Below are positions 1 to 10,057 of a stretch of 64,000 nt of DNA, piece after piece. Position 1 is the first letter of the stretch, and every line of letters starts with the position of its first letter. The notes under the pieces are model-generated. The model did no database searches. It was not told where the DNA came from and worked only from the letters and a program-made list of their open reading frames with translations. This DNA is from Cupriavidus sp. 2SB (lineage in GTDB: Bacteria; Pseudomonadota; Gammaproteobacteria; Burkholderiales; Burkholderiaceae), in the NCBI RefSeq assembly GCF_005503625.1, contig NZ_SCMX01000002.1, positions 62,001 to 126,000 of the forward strand, written 5' to 3'. A program made the translations under genes and the position numbers.

Positions 1-472
1 CCTTCTGCTCGAGCGCCGCCTGAGCGCCGCGCGCGAAGCGTTCGCCCACTACCGAACCCATCGAACCGCCCATGAATTCGAATTCGAAGCAGCTCACGAC
101 CACGGGAATCGTGTGGATCGCACCACCCATGACCACCATCGCATCGGTCTCGCCAGTGTCTTCCATGGCGGCCTTGATGCGGTCCGGGTACTTCTTCGTG
201 TCCTTGAACTTCAGCGCGTCGACCGGCACGATTTCCTGGCCGATTTCATAGCGGCCCTCGGCGTCCAGCAGCTTGTCCAGCCGCTCGCGCGAGCGGATGC
301 GCATATGGTGGTCGCACTTCGGGCAGACGTGCAGATTGGCCTCGACGTCCGTGCGGTACAGCGTGGACTCGCACGACGGGCACTTGACCCACAGCCCTTC
401 CGGAATGCCCTTGCGGGTGGAGGGGTCGGTCTGTTGAATCTTGGGAGGGAGGAGTTTATCCAACCAGCTCAT
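1..472 (-). CDS. accD: Acetyl-CoA carboxylase carboxyltransferase subunit beta (5' part only)
   Basis: AccD is the beta half of the carboxyltransferase that moves CO2 from biotin to acetyl-CoA, the first committed step of fatty-acid synthesis. Only the N-terminal 157 residues lie in the window; the gene runs off the left edge. The protein begins MSWLDKLLPP. A four-cysteine zinc ribbon typical of bacterial AccD follows at C31, C34, C50 and C53, and then the start of the crotonase-like fold. The ATG has a good ribosome site, AAAGGAG, 7 bases upstream. It is last in the truA-trpF-trpB-methyltransferase-trpA-accD series, the usual betaproteobacterial order. Confidence 0.96.
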   Translation of the reverse strand, partial: MSWLDKLLPPKIQQTDPSTRKGIPEGLWVKCPSCESTLYRTDVEANLHVCPKCDHHMRIRSRERLDKLLDAEGRYEIGQEIVPVDALKFKDTKKYPDRIKAAMEDTGETDAMVVMGGAIHTIPVVVSCFEFEFMGGSMGSVVGERFARGAQAALEQK

Positions 473-576
473 GAAAGCTCCTTTCGGATAGCTGCCGCAC
501 GCTTGTCACACTGCGGCGGCAGGGAATCAGGCCGCGAATTTACCATGCCCGGACAGTCGGATCGAAGCAAAACGCG

Positions 577-604
577 CCAATTGTGCATTGAAAGACACAA
601 TTGG
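577..604 (-). terminator. Hairpin between trpA and accD
   Basis: A perfect 9-bp inverted repeat (CCAATTGTG and CACAATTGG, 10-base loop) lies in the 173-bp gap between the trpA stop and the accD start. On the minus strand it is followed by a short run of four T residues three bases later. It may be a weak terminator or attenuator that sets accD expression apart from trp. The short T-tract keeps confidence low. Confidence 0.4.
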
Positions 605-645
605 AGCGTGATTTTTCACCGATTCATGGGGTGTTGGACACGTTT

Positions 646-1455
646 TCAGGCGTCCAGTGCCTCGCGGATGCCGCCGATGAACGTACGCAGCGCCGCTACG
701 GCCTGATCGCGCGGTGCATCTTCGAGCAGTTGAACCAGGCGACTACCGATCACTACGGCGTCTGCCACGCTGCCGATAGCGCGAGCGGTCTGCGCATCGC
801 GAATGCCGAAACCGACACCGACCGGCAGGTTGGCGTGCTGCTTGATCAGCGGCAGACGCGCTGCCACGCTGTCGAGGTCGAGCGTGGCCGAACCGGTCAC
901 GCCCTTCAGCGACACATAGTAAAGATAGCCGCTGGCCACCTTCGCCACGGCAGCGATGCGATCGTCGGTAGAGGTTGGCGCAAGCAGGAAAATCGGGTCC
1001 ATGCTGTGCTCGCGCATCAGTCCGGCGAACGACTCGCACTCCTCGGGGGGATAGTCCACCACGAGCACACCGTCCACACCCGCTGCGGCAGCGGCGCGGG
1101 CAAAGGTCTCCTCGCCCATGCGTTCGATCGGGTTGGCATAGCCCATCAGGACCACGGGCGTGGCATTGTCGGTCTTGCGGAACTCGGCTACCCACTCCAG
1201 CACGTGCTTGAGCGACACGCCCTGTGCCAGCGCGCGTTCCGACGCACGCTGGATCACAGGACCGTCGGCCATCGGGTCCGAGAACGGTACGCCGAGTTCG
1301 ATCACATCGGCGCCACCTTCCACCAGCGCGTGCATCAGCGCTACGGTCAGGCCGGGTTCGGGGTCGCCCGCCGTGATAAACGGAATCAGGCCCTTCTTGT
1401 TCTGCGCGGCCAGTGCCGCGAAAGTCGTCTGGATACGGGACATGTCTGTGGCCAT
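646..1455 (-). CDS. trpA: Tryptophan synthase alpha subunit
   Basis: TrpA splits indole-3-glycerol phosphate to indole and glyceraldehyde 3-phosphate and passes indole to TrpB through the alpha2beta2 tunnel. The 269-residue product has the family signature [14 protein letters not shown]. Its catalytic Glu is residue 53 and its catalytic Asp residue 64 in this numbering (Glu49 and Asp60 in enterobacterial TrpA). The phosphate-binding GVGFGIRD segment is also present. The family usually starts at MSRIQ, which is the fifth residue here (start at 1443), so the true start may be 12 bases inside. The gene lies 5 bp after the methyltransferase stop, so the two are almost certainly cotranscribed. Confidence 0.97.
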   Translation of the reverse strand: MATDMSRIQTTFAALAAQNKKGLIPFITAGDPEPGLTVALMHALVEGGADVIELGVPFSDPMADGPVIQRASERALAQGVSLKHVLEWVAEFRKTDNATPVVLMGYANPIERMGEETFARAAAAAGVDGVLVVDYPPEECESFAGLMREHSMDPIFLLAPTSTDDRIAAVAKVASGYLYYVSLKGVTGSATLDLDSVAARLPLIKQHANLPVGVGFGIRDAQTARAIGSVADAVVIGSRLVQLLEDAPRDQAVAALRTFIGGIREALDA

Positions 1456-1460
1456 CGGCG

Positions 1461-2405
1461 TCAGATGAGGCGCTGCACCGGCGAAGCATCGGCTTCGTCG
1501 TTGGCAGCGTCCGGGGTCAGGTCGGAAGTTTCGGCGGATGCGGCAGCTTCGCTATCGGGGCGAATCTGCGCATACACAGGCTGCGCGGCCGTCACGCGGT
1601 CACGCACCAGCCCGGCATATTGCGGATTCATCTCGAAACCGACAAAACGCCGGCCATGGCGCACACACGCCACGGCCGTGGTGCCGCTACCCGTGAACGG
1701 GTCCAGCACAACACCACCGGGCGGGCAGCTCGACAGCACCATGCGCTCGACAATCTCTAACGGCTTCTGCGTGGGGTGATCGGCGCGCTCGGGGTCCTGC
1801 CGGTGGATACGCGGCACGCTCCAGAGATCCTTGGGGTTGTAGCCCACTTCCAGCCACTTCTTGCCTTCGAAGCGCGGACGGCTGCGCGCCTTCTTGGTCT
1901 CGGCATCGTAAGGAATACGCACCGGATCGAGATCGAAGTAATAGTCGCGCTGGCGAGCGAAGAAACCAATGTTGTCGTGCACCGACGAAAACTTGCGCGT
2001 GGTGCCGCCCATGCTCGGCACGCGGCGATCCCAGATGATCTCGTTGATCATCGTCAGACGCTTCTTGAGCATCACGAACAGTTCAGGCGAGTATTGCCAG
2101 GTGCAGAACAGGTACAGCGTGCCGCGCGGGGCCAGCTTCGGAATGATCGCGTCCATCCAGCGCTCGGACCATTCCAGGTAGGCATCACCAGACAGCAGGT
2201 CCGAGTCGTTGCCGTAGTCCTTGCCCAGTCCATAGGGCGGATCGGCGACGATCAGGTCCACCGAGCCGTCGGCGATCCGCTGGATGCCGTCGAGCGCGTC
2301 TTCCTGATAGAGACGCACGGCCTCGGTATCGAGAATATCGAACGGCGCCGCGGCGCCGCCCGTTTCTGCCTGGGATGCAGTCGAGTCAGGGGGCAGCGCG
2401 CGCAT
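1461..2405 (-). CDS. Site-specific DNA methyltransferase (N6-adenine/N4-cytosine, beta-type order) inside the trp operon
   Basis: A 314-residue SAM-dependent DNA methyltransferase of the N6_N4 family. The catalytic DPPY motif is at residues 55-58 and the SAM-binding DPFTGSGTT motif is near residue 235. Motif IV before motif I is the beta-class order. The C-terminal 45 residues are acidic and low in complexity. Its ATG overlaps the trpB stop as TAATG, and trpA begins 5 bp after its own stop, so it is embedded in the operon. No restriction endonuclease gene is nearby, which makes it an orphan. From memory, Burkholderia and Ralstonia carry an orthologue here that methylates adenine in GTWWAC; specificity in this genome is inferred, not visible. 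Confidence 0.93.
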   Translation of the reverse strand: MRALPPDSTASQAETGGAAAPFDILDTEAVRLYQEDALDGIQRIADGSVDLIVADPPYGLGKDYGNDSDLLSGDAYLEWSERWMDAIIPKLAPRGTLYLFCTWQYSPELFVMLKKRLTMINEIIWDRRVPSMGGTTRKFSSVHDNIGFFARQRDYYFDLDPVRIPYDAETKKARSRPRFEGKKWLEVGYNPKDLWSVPRIHRQDPERADHPTQKPLEIVERMVLSSCPPGGVVLDPFTGSGTTAVACVRHGRRFVGFEMNPQYAGLVRDRVTAAQPVYAQIRPDSEAAASAETSDLTPDAANDEADASPVQRLI

Positions 2406-3598
2406 TACAGCTTCAAGCCTCCACGTTCGGCCACGGTATGCATGTCCTTGTCGCCCCGACCGGAGAGGTTCACGAGCAGCAGCTTGTCCTTCGGCAACGT
2501 CGGCGCCAGCTTGCAGGCATAGGCGATGGCATGGCTCGATTCCAGCGCCGGGATGATGCCTTCGATGCGGCAGCAATCGTGGAAGGCGCGCAGCGCCTCT
2601 TCATCGGTGATCGGCACATACTGCGCGCGGCCCAGGTCCTTGAGCCATGCGTGCTCGGGACCTACGCCTGGATAGTCCAGGCCGGCCGAGACCGAATGCG
2701 TCTCGATGATCTGGCCGTTCTCGTCCTGCAGCAGGTAGGTGCGGTTACCGTGCAGCACGCCCGGCGAGCCGCCAGTGAGCGACGCCGCATGGCGACCCGT
2801 CTCCAGGCCATCGCCGGCCGCTTCCACGCCGATCAGTTCCACGTCCTTGTGATCGATATACGGGTAGAAAATCCCCATCGCATTCGAGCCGCCGCCCACG
2901 CACGCGATCACGGCGTCGGGCTGACGGCCGGTCAGCTCGGGCATCTGGACTTTGGACTCTTCGCCGATCACGCACTGGAAGTCGCGGACCATCATCGGGT
3001 ACGGGTGCGGACCCGCCACGGTGCCAATGATGTAGAACGTGGTTTCCACGTTGGTCACCCAGTCGCGCATGGCTTCGTTGAGGGCGTCCTTGAGCGTCTT
3101 CGAGCCGCTCTCGACGGGTACCACGGTGGCGCCGAGCAGCTTCATGCGGTAGACGTTGGCCGCCTGGCGACGTACATCCTCGGAGCCCATGTACACCACG
3201 CACTCCATGCCGAATCGCGCGGCAATCGTGGCCGTGGCCACGCCGTGCTGGCCGGCGCCGGTTTCGGCAATCACGCGCTTCTTGCCCATGCGCTTGGCCA
3301 GCAGCGCCTGGCCGATCACGTTGTTGATCTTGTGCGCGCCGGTGTGATTCAGGTCTTCGCGCTTGAAGTAGATCTGCGCGCCGCCGAGCGTCTCGCTCCA
3401 GCGTTGTGCGTGATAGATCGGCGAAGGCCGGCCAACAAAGTGCTTCAGTTCGCGCCGGTATTCGGCATCGAACTCCGGGTCCTTCTGGAAGTGCGCATAG
3501 GCATCGCGCAGTTCGTCCAGTGCGTGGACCAGCGTTTCGGAAACAAAGGTACCGCCATAGGGGCCGAAGTGGCCGCGTTGATCGGGCAGGTCGTACAT
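2405..3598 (-). CDS. trpB: Tryptophan synthase beta subunit
   Basis: TrpB condenses indole with serine, using PLP, to make tryptophan. The start was set at [16 protein letters not shown] (397 residues), which matches the family N-terminus; longer in-frame extensions run towards trpF and look non-coding. The PLP lysine is K90 in GAHKINN. The glycine-rich phosphate loop GGGSNAMG and the ESSHA segment near the C-terminus are present. The stop codon overlaps the methyltransferase ATG by one base, which suggests translational coupling. trpF ends 109 bp upstream. Confidence 0.98.
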   Translation of the reverse strand: MYDLPDQRGHFGPYGGTFVSETLVHALDELRDAYAHFQKDPEFDAEYRRELKHFVGRPSPIYHAQRWSETLGGAQIYFKREDLNHTGAHKINNVIGQALLAKRMGKKRVIAETGAGQHGVATATIAARFGMECVVYMGSEDVRRQAANVYRMKLLGATVVPVESGSKTLKDALNEAMRDWVTNVETTFYIIGTVAGPHPYPMMVRDFQCVIGEESKVQMPELTGRQPDAVIACVGGGSNAMGIFYPYIDHKDVELIGVEAAGDGLETGRHAASLTGGSPGVLHGNRTYLLQDENGQIIETHSVSAGLDYPGVGPEHAWLKDLGRAQYVPITDEEALRAFHDCCRIEGIIPALESSHAIAYACKLAPTLPKDKLLLVNLSGRGDKDMHTVAERGGLKL

Positions 3599-3707
3599 GT
3601 CCAGGCTCTCAGGTGGCGCTCCGCGCGGTCTTGGCGGCGGAGTGCGGAAAACGGGAATCGGGCGGCCGGTGTGGCGAAGGGAGGGAGGCAGCCAATCGGC
3701 AAGCGAA

Positions 3708-4418
3708 TCAGCTACCGGCCTGCCCTGCATCCGCCAGTCGCACGGCGCGCACGAATGCGGCAATGCGGGCGTGGTCCTTCACACCCTTGGACGCCTCCAC
3801 GCCGCTGCTGACATCCACGGCATAGGGGCACACGCGTTCAATCGCGCCAGCGACGTTTTGCGCGTTCAACCCACCACTCAAAACGATGCGAGGAGCGTCG
3901 CTGGCGGGTGGGATAGCAGGATCGGGCGGAAGCCATTGAGCAGGAATCAGGGTCCAGTCGAAGACGTGGCCGCCACCGCCATAGCCTTCGACGAAGGCGT
4001 CGAGCAACAGGCCGGCAGCGTCACGGTACAGATCGGCGAATTCTACCAAATCGAGGCCCTGCCGAACACGGGCCGCTCGCACGAAAGGCAGCCGACAGCG
4101 CCGGGCAATGGCGGCGCATTGCTCCGGCGTCTCATCGCCGTGGAACTGAAGCAACGTCAACGGCACACGCTCGGTCACATGGGCCACTTCCTCGGCATCG
4201 GCATTGACGAACAGGCCGGTCACGGTCACGAATGGGGACACCTGCTCGGCCAGCGCCGCCGCGCGCGCCACATCCACATGGCGAGGACTCTTGTCGTAGA
4301 AGACCAGGCCAATCGCATCGGCGCCCGCGTCAACGGCGGCGCGCACGTCTTCGGCGCGCGTCAGTCCGCAGATCTTGATGCGCGTACGGGCAGGTACGCG
4401 GTCGGAATCAGGCGCCAT
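3708..4418 (-). CDS. trpF: Phosphoribosylanthranilate isomerase
   Basis: TrpF carries out the Amadori rearrangement of N-(5-phosphoribosyl)anthranilate to CdRP in tryptophan synthesis. The 236-residue TIM-barrel protein has the N-terminal KICGLTR motif with the catalytic Cys, LQFHGDE in the middle, and the C-terminal phosphate-binding VDVSSGVE segment with the catalytic Asp. The start ATG overlaps the end of truA by 11 bases. It is slightly longer than the usual 205-215 residues because of a short N-terminal extension and an insert around the [13 protein letters not shown] stretch. Confidence 0.97.
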   Translation of the reverse strand: MAPDSDRVPARTRIKICGLTRAEDVRAAVDAGADAIGLVFYDKSPRHVDVARAAALAEQVSPFVTVTGLFVNADAEEVAHVTERVPLTLLQFHGDETPEQCAAIARRCRLPFVRAARVRQGLDLVEFADLYRDAAGLLLDAFVEGYGGGGHVFDWTLIPAQWLPPDPAIPPASDAPRIVLSGGLNAQNVAGAIERVCPYAVDVSSGVEASKGVKDHARIAAFVRAVRLADAGQAGS

Positions 4419-5247
4419 GATCGGGTCCTTGGGAATTGTCGGGAAACACGCCGTGGAAGAAGCTGGCCGAGCGGTCCGCGCGGGGCAGCTGGTACGGCTC
4501 AGGATACTTGACGTCCACCAGATAGAGGCCGTCCGGCATGAAGGTCGGCGCGGCCTTCTGACGGTTGCGGCCTGCCAGCACCTCAGCCATCCATTCCGCC
4601 GGATAACGTCCGCGCCCCACGGCTACGAGGCAACCCATCAGGTTGCGCACCATGTGATGCAGGAAGGCACTGGCTCGAAAGCGCAGAAATACCCAGTTGC
4701 CGTCGGCCTCGATCGTGACGTCGTACATCGTCTTGACCGGCGACCTGGCCTGGCATTCGGCAGCCCGGAATGCCGAGAAATCGTGCTCGCCGATCAGGCA
4801 GCCAGCGGCAGCGCGCATCGCCGCCACGTCCAGCCGCTGCCCCGGCGGCAGCATCTGGTAGCCCGCCCGGCCGTGGATCATCGGCACCCGGTGCGGTCCC
4901 GTGTAGAGCGCGTAGTAATACATGCGCTCGTAGGCCAGGAAACGCGCGTGAAAACCATCGTCGACCGGCTCCGCCCATTGCAGCGCAATGGACTGCGGCA
5001 AGAAGGCATTGACCCCGCGCACCCACGAGAACTTGTCGCGGTTCAGTTCGGTGTCGAGATGGATCACCTGACCGAGCGCATGGACACCCGTGTCGGTCCG
5101 CCCCGCCACCGTGGTCAGCAGGCGCACGCCAGCGAAACGCTCTATGGCGTCTTCCAGATGATCCTGCACGGTATTGCGGTGGGGCTGGGACTGCCAGCCC
5201 GAGAAAGCCGATCCGTCGTACTGGAGGCCGATGGCGATACGGTTCAT
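4408..5247 (-). CDS. truA: tRNA pseudouridine(38-40) synthase TruA
   Basis: TruA converts uridines 38-40 of the tRNA anticodon arm to pseudouridine. The product from [12 protein letters not shown] is 279 residues. The catalytic aspartate is D52 in the [10 protein letters not shown] motif, and the C-terminal [15 protein letters not shown] motif is present. Longer in-frame starts would cross a terminator-like hairpin, so 5247 was chosen, although the ribosome site is weak. Its end overlaps trpF, and truA heads the trpF-trpB-trpA series. An intrinsic terminator sits only about 25 bp upstream of the start. Confidence 0.96.
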   Translation of the reverse strand: MNRIAIGLQYDGSAFSGWQSQPHRNTVQDHLEDAIERFAGVRLLTTVAGRTDTGVHALGQVIHLDTELNRDKFSWVRGVNAFLPQSIALQWAEPVDDGFHARFLAYERMYYYALYTGPHRVPMIHGRAGYQMLPPGQRLDVAAMRAAAGCLIGEHDFSAFRAAECQARSPVKTMYDVTIEADGNWVFLRFRASAFLHHMVRNLMGCLVAVGRGRYPAEWMAEVLAGRNRQKAAPTFMPDGLYLVDVKYPEPYQLPRADRSASFFHGVFPDNSQGPDHGA

Positions 5248-5261
5248 GAATATCGGATGCC

Positions 5262-5300
5262 CAAAAACAAAATGCGCCGGAAGGGACGCTTCCGGCGCAT
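5262..5300 (-). terminator. Intrinsic terminator or attenuator between fimV and truA
   Basis: Perfect 12-bp arms ATGCGCCGGAAG (5272-5283) and CTTCCGGCGCAT (5289-5300) enclose a 5-base loop. On the minus strand the stem is followed by TTTTGTTTTT. This is a convincing rho-independent terminator for fimV. It ends only about 15 bases before the truA start codon, so truA must be read through it or started within or above it. A second small hairpin (TCAGATC, 4-base loop, GATCTGA) lies at 5367-5384, just after fimV. Confidence 0.8.
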
Positions 5301-5415
5301 CGCTTCGGGCCGAGGCGGGCCATGACTCCGGCACGCCGCAAACCCTGCATCATACCGACCTTTGGATCAGATCCTTCGATCTGACCTCAGGCCGCCCAGC
5401 GTCCCTACCCTGCTT

Positions 5416-8229
5416 TCAGGCTACCTCGCGCAGCAACGTGCGGGCTTCGGTTTGCAGCGGATCCTGCGACTGGTCCACCACTTCCTGCAGCAGTTCGCGG
5501 GCACCTTCCTTGTCGCCGATCTCGATGTAGGCGCGCGCCAGATCGAGCTTGATCTGCATGTCGCGGCCGCCGTCCATGCCAGTGGCCGACAACGTGCTCG
5601 CCGACACACCATGCGTGGAATCGCCAAGACCTTCCGACGTCACACGGCTCAGGTCGATCGGCTCGGCGAGCCGGCCGTTCTGGAGCATCGTGGTCGCGGG
5701 CAGCGGCAGCGTCGATTCCGTCAACGACGGCACATCGAACCCGATCGACGCCGCTTCCGGAGTGGCCGGCATATCGGACTTCGCCGGATTCAGGTCCAGC
5801 GACAAGCTCGACATGTCGAACTCGAGCGGACGCGAGCGCGTCGGAGCGTCGAGCGGCGGCACACCGGCGTGCGCATCGGCATCGTCCAGGGACGCATCCA
5901 GGATGTCGTCGAGACGTGCTACCGGTTGCGACGCATCATGGCCGAACACCAGCGCGGCCGATTCCGGCGCCACGATGGGTTCGCCAGCCGCTGGCGCGGG
6001 GAACGCGTCGAGCGGCAGCGCCAGATCCGGCATGCCGCCGGTAACCATGCCCTGCGCCTGTGCCGGATCCTGCGTGCGCCACTGGTCCGCGACCGGCGTG
6101 GTCGTATCGGCTTCCACGATCGTGTCAGGCGCGACAGACAAATACAGCGCCGTGTTGGGATCGAGCTTGCGCCCCATTTCCGCGGCCTGGAGCCAGTCCG
6201 CACCTTGCCCGCCCGTCTGGGTGAACATTTCTTCTGCAATCACCCGAAAACCTTCCACATCCTGGCGAGTGTTATAGATCTCCAGCAGCTTCAGGCGAAT
6301 GGCCTGACGCTCCGGACTTTGTTGCAACGCTTCGCGCAGGATCTCTTCGGCCTGCACGTCGCGTCCGTAGGCGATATACACCTCGGCCTCGGCAATCGGA
6401 TCCACTTCCGTTGCCTCGTGCGAATTATTGCCAATGCGGAAGTCGGCACCGAACACACTGTGCTGCGAGGTATCGACGCTCTGGCCACCGGCCGTGCCGA
6501 ACAGCGAATGCCCGCCGGCCATGACCGTGCTTTCCTGGGACAGGATGCTGTCGCCAAAACCCGTATTCTCGCCCGCCTTCTGCTTCTGGCGGCGGCGATA
6601 GTACGCATATCCGCCAAGCAACGCAACCAGCACACCTGCGCCGGGCAGCAGCATCGGGTTGGCGAGCAGTTCGTCGACGAACGAAGGCTCCGGCACGGGC
6701 TGGATAACAGGCGGCTTCTTCTTGGCTGCGACAGGTGCCGAAGCCGGGACTGCGGCTTGCGGCGCCGAAGCAGTTGCAGCCTGCGGAACGGAAGCGGCAG
6801 TCGCTTGCGGAGCAGATGCCGCGGCAACCGCAGCGGTAGCAGCAGGCGCCGGCTCCGGCGTGGCCGTGCTGGTGGCCTCGGCCGGCTTGGCCGGTTCCGG
6901 TGCTACGACGGTCGGCGCCGGGGCGGCGGCGGTCTCGGCAACCTTCGGCGCGGCGGCCGGAGTTGCCGGAGTAGCTGCCTTCGCGGCCTGGTTCGCCTGG
7001 TTCAGCTTGGCGATCTCCGCATTCTTCAGCTCCATCAAGCGCTGCATGTCGGAGATATTCTTCTCCAGCTCCGTCACGCGCGACTCGGCTTCCTTCAGCT
7101 TGCGCTGCGTTGCCACGTCGGCCTCGGCCTGGGCTTGCGCCTTGGCCTGGGCGCCCTTGTCGGCCTTCGACAGCTTCAGCTCATCGCGCTGTCCGGCGTC
7201 GGGCACCGTCGTGTCCTGCACGCGTGCCGTGACATTGCCCGATTGCTGGCGGCCCGAACCGGCATCCACCGACTTGGCGGCGGCAGCAGCGGCCAGGCGG
7301 CTGCGATAGCTGTCGAAGCCCTGCGTGCGAGCGACCACTTCGCGGCGGGCCTCCCTGGGGCTGACCGACTGCGCCTGCTGGGTGCTCGGCACCTTCAGCA
7401 CGGCACCGGACTTGATCCGGTTGATATTGCCGCCGATGAAGGCATTGGGATTGTTGCGATACAGCGCGAGCAGCATCTGCTCTAGCGACACGGCATCCTG
7501 GCCTTGCGCGGCATCGCCGGCGATCGTGTAGAGCGTGTCACCGCGCTGGACGGTGTACTGGCCGTTGGCAGTGCTGGCCGTGGTGCCTTCGGCAGCCGGC
7601 GCAGCGGCGCGGTTCGGCTGGCGGGTCGGCGTCGGACGCTGGATCTGTGCGGACGGGGCGGGTGTGGGTGCAGCGGCAACAGGTGCCGGCGCCTGCGTCG
7701 GCGCGGCGGCCGGCGATGCATCAGGCGTGGCAGCCTGGACGACCGTGGTGGGCGCGAAGGCCTGGTTGGAAGGCTTGGCGCCAGCCGGGTCGAGCAAGAA
7801 CGTGTAGGCTCGCGTGACCTTACCGCTGGACCATGTCATGTCGACAAGGATGTCGACAAACGGCTCGCTGAGTGGCTGGCTGGAGCGGACGGTGGCAACG
7901 TAGGTGCCGTTCGCACGCCGCTGGATGTCGAGCTTCACACCCGAGATCGCCGGCAGGTACGTCAGCCCCGCACGCGTATAGGCGGACGGCGGGGCCAGCT
8001 TGACGGCCAGGCCGTCGGCTTCCTCGGCCGTGACGCCGGTGATATCGATTTCAGCCTGGAGCGGCTGACCCAGATTGGATTGGACCCGCAATTGCCCGAA
8101 CCCCGCAGCATAGGCGGCAGGCTGCGCAAGCAGCAAACCGAATGCCGTGACGGCCAGCGTTGACCAGCGCTGACGGACAGTAGGCGCATCTTTCCGGCGA
8201 TGTAGGCTCACACTCACCTTGTGCTCCAT
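5416..8229 (-). CDS. fimV: FimV/HubP-family peptidoglycan-binding polar protein
   Basis: FimV proteins are inner-membrane landmarks at the cell pole that organise type IV pili and motility. The 937-residue product has: a signal peptide (residues about 20-42, cut near AYAA); the FimV N-terminal beta domain (GFGQLRVQSNLGQPLQAEI); a Pro/Ala linker; a LysM domain starting YTVQRGDTLYTIA at about 224; a coiled coil with many Ala/Gln near 370-420; Pro/Ala repeats (470-510); one membrane segment near 525-545 followed by YYRRRQKQK; an acidic cytoplasmic region; and the conserved FimV C-terminal helix pair DLARAYIEIGDKEGARELL near 895. Its position between asd and truA is usual in proteobacteria. Confidence 0.94.
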   Translation of the reverse strand: MEHKVSVSLHRRKDAPTVRQRWSTLAVTAFGLLLAQPAAYAAGFGQLRVQSNLGQPLQAEIDITGVTAEEADGLAVKLAPPSAYTRAGLTYLPAISGVKLDIQRRANGTYVATVRSSQPLSEPFVDILVDMTWSSGKVTRAYTFLLDPAGAKPSNQAFAPTTVVQAATPDASPAAAPTQAPAPVAAAPTPAPSAQIQRPTPTRQPNRAAAPAAEGTTASTANGQYTVQRGDTLYTIAGDAAQGQDAVSLEQMLLALYRNNPNAFIGGNINRIKSGAVLKVPSTQQAQSVSPREARREVVARTQGFDSYRSRLAAAAAAKSVDAGSGRQQSGNVTARVQDTTVPDAGQRDELKLSKADKGAQAKAQAQAEADVATQRKLKEAESRVTELEKNISDMQRLMELKNAEIAKLNQANQAAKAATPATPAAAPKVAETAAAPAPTVVAPEPAKPAEATSTATPEPAPAATAAVAAASAPQATAASVPQAATASAPQAAVPASAPVAAKKKPPVIQPVPEPSFVDELLANPMLLPGAGVLVALLGGYAYYRRRQKQKAGENTGFGDSILSQESTVMAGGHSLFGTAGGQSVDTSQHSVFGADFRIGNNSHEATEVDPIAEAEVYIAYGRDVQAEEILREALQQSPERQAIRLKLLEIYNTRQDVEGFRVIAEEMFTQTGGQGADWLQAAEMGRKLDPNTALYLSVAPDTIVEADTTTPVADQWRTQDPAQAQGMVTGGMPDLALPLDAFPAPAAGEPIVAPESAALVFGHDASQPVARLDDILDASLDDADAHAGVPPLDAPTRSRPLEFDMSSLSLDLNPAKSDMPATPEAASIGFDVPSLTESTLPLPATTMLQNGRLAEPIDLSRVTSEGLGDSTHGVSASTLSATGMDGGRDMQIKLDLARAYIEIGDKEGARELLQEVVDQSQDPLQTEARTLLREVA

Positions 8230-8553
8230 TATTTTTTAGTAGCGATAAAGTAACCCGACCCCAAAATGGCTGGCTGGCAGACGGATGCCGGTGCAGCACG
8301 GAGTTCCGATATTTTGTCGGACTTCGTCCCTGCCCTGCCTCTCGTCCATACCGCCTCCCGGCGCAACCGGAAACCTCTCCGGACGCAGGGTGACGACGAC
8401 CCCGTAGCCAAGCGCATGCCGGCTGTATTGTGAACCAAGCCTGCCGAAAAAAGGTCTCCAGATGCGACAACGCCGCGCTGGGGCGCGGCGTTGCTGGCAA
8501 AGCGACAGATTCTGTTGCCTCCCCGCAACGATGCGGAGAGGTCACTCTCAGGG
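8230..8553. other. Intergenic region between fimV and asd
   Basis: No convincing coding sequence. It must hold the fimV promoter at its right end on the minus strand, but no close match to a sigma-70 promoter stands out. The main structure is the hairpin at 8468-8493. Confidence 0.6.
8468..8493 (-). terminator. GC-rich hairpin downstream of asd
   Basis: Perfect 11-bp arms CAACGCCGCGC and GCGCGGCGTTG with a TGGG loop, 60 bp after the asd stop. No T-run follows directly on the minus strand; the nearest, six T residues, comes about 20 bases later. It could be a terminator for asd or a 3'-end stabilising stem. Confidence 0.5.
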
Positions 8554-9690
8554 TCAACCCTCGATCAGAATGCGCAGCATGCGACGCAGGGGTTCGGCAG
8601 CGCCCCACAGGAGCTGGTCGCCCACGGTGAAGGCCGACAGGTACTCGCCACCCATCTGCATCTTGCGCAAGCGACCGACCGGAATCGTCAGCGTGCCCGT
8701 CACGGCGGCCGGCGTCAGATCCTTCATGCTGGCTTCGCGCGTGTTCGGCACGACCTTGGCCCACTGGTTGTTGGCGGCCAGCATGCCTTCGATCTCGTCC
8801 AGCGGCACATCCTTCCGCAGCTTGATGGTCAGCGCTTGCGAGTGGCAGCGCATTGCGCCAATCCGCACGCACAGGCCGTCCACGGCAATCGGGGCCGCGC
8901 CAGTGGCGCCCACGAAGCCTTCGCCGCGGCCCAGGATCTTGTTGGTCTCGGCACCGCCCTTCCATTCTTCCTTGGAAACGCCGTTGCCCAGGTCCTTGTC
9001 GATCCACGGAATCAGGTTGCCAGCCAGGGGCACGCCAAACTGCTTCGTTTCATCGGCGGACAGGCCGTGCTGGGTAGCCAGGATCTGACGGTCAATCTCG
9101 AGGATGGCCGACGCCGGGTTGTCCAGCAGCGGCTTGACCGCGTTGTTCAGCGTGCCGAACTGCGTCAGCAGCTCGCGCATGTGCTGGGCACCGCCGCCCG
9201 AGGCGGCCTGGTACGTCATCGAGGTCATCCACTCGATCAGGTCGGCTTCGAACAGACCGCCCAGACCCATCATCATGCAGCTGACCGTGCAGTTGCCGCC
9301 GATGAAGTTCTTGACGCCCTTCGACAGCGCATCCTTGATCACACCAAGGTTGACCGGGTCCAGCACGATGATCGCATCGTCCTTCATGCGCAGCGACGAA
9401 GCCGCATCAATCCAGTAGCCGTTCCAGCCAGCGGCGCGCAGGCGCGGAAACACATCGTTCGTGTAGTCGCCACCCTGGGCGGTGAGCACCACGTCGCACT
9501 TCTTCAGTGCCTCGATGTCGTTCGCATCTTTCAGCGTGGTTTCATTCTTCGCCATCGCCGGGGCCTTGCCGCCTGCGTTGGACGTGCTGAAGAAAATGGG
9601 CTCGATATGGTCGAAATCGCCCTCTTCCTGCATGCGCTGCATCAGGACGCTGCCGACCATTCCTCGCCAACCGACGAGACCTACAATCAT
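8554..9690 (-). CDS. asd: Aspartate-semialdehyde dehydrogenase
   Basis: Asd reduces aspartyl phosphate to aspartate semialdehyde with NADPH, the branch point to lysine, diaminopimelate, methionine and threonine. The 378-residue length fits the proteobacterial type. The nucleotide motif [11 protein letters not shown] is at the N-terminus, the catalytic cysteine lies in FIGGNCTVS near residue 134, and the substrate motif [12 protein letters not shown] is near residue 280. The ATG has a GAGGTA ribosome site. asd follows leuB in the same direction after a gap of 367 bp that contains a REP-like palindrome. Confidence 0.98.
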   Translation of the reverse strand: MIVGLVGWRGMVGSVLMQRMQEEGDFDHIEPIFFSTSNAGGKAPAMAKNETTLKDANDIEALKKCDVVLTAQGGDYTNDVFPRLRAAGWNGYWIDAASSLRMKDDAIIVLDPVNLGVIKDALSKGVKNFIGGNCTVSCMMMGLGGLFEADLIEWMTSMTYQAASGGGAQHMRELLTQFGTLNNAVKPLLDNPASAILEIDRQILATQHGLSADETKQFGVPLAGNLIPWIDKDLGNGVSKEEWKGGAETNKILGRGEGFVGATGAAPIAVDGLCVRIGAMRCHSQALTIKLRKDVPLDEIEGMLAANNQWAKVVPNTREASMKDLTPAAVTGTLTIPVGRLRKMQMGGEYLSAFTVGDQLLWGAAEPLRRMLRILIEG

Positions 9691-10057
9691 GACTTACCTC
9701 GGATGTGATGTGAACTTCCCCGCCATTTTCCTCGCCCGGCGTGGCTGCGCGGGGAAGACGGGCAGGCACGACGAACGATCTTAGGGGATCGTTTTGGTGA
9801 TGGTTTTAATCGTCGTGGCGGTAACCGCCAGGCTGTGCGAACCCATGCCGATCGCGCCACGCACTGTAATGATAGTGGCGGCTGCAGCGGAAACAGTCAG
9901 ATAGGACTGGGGGATTCGGGCCATGACGGGAGAGTCTACACGAATTTGCGGTGATGCCGCGGGCGGAATTGCGGCGTTTTGTAGCGTTTCGCTACCTTAC
10001 TCCCCTCTCCCGCATGCGGGAGAGGGGAGCAAACCGACGGGCAGGAAACCGCGGTGC
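9691..10057. other. Intergenic region between asd and leuB
   Basis: 367 bp without a convincing gene. It holds a 30-bp perfect palindrome of the dispersed repeat family at 10000-10029 and a smaller palindrome GGCGGTAACCGCC at 9817-9829 that could be an operator for asd. A 47-codon minus-strand frame (9781-9924) was considered and rejected because of its codon use. Confidence 0.6.
10000..10029. repeat. REP-like palindrome, copy 1
   Basis: A perfect 30-bp palindrome with arms CTCCCCTCTCCCGCA and its complement, 29 bp past the leuB stop. The same CCCCTCTCCCGC/GCGGGAGAGGGG core recurs at seven other loci in this window, each time just after a gene. Confidence 0.85.

Noticed and set aside
5301..5415. 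Classical trp attenuator with a leader peptide upstream of truA-trpFBA.
   Set aside because: No short frame with tandem Trp codons that stops before the stem is present.
9781..9924. A 47-codon minus-strand reading frame between asd and leuB.
   Set aside because: Its third codon positions are much poorer in G/C than real genes here, it has no ribosome site, and the product is Ala/Thr/Ile-rich with no recognisable pattern.
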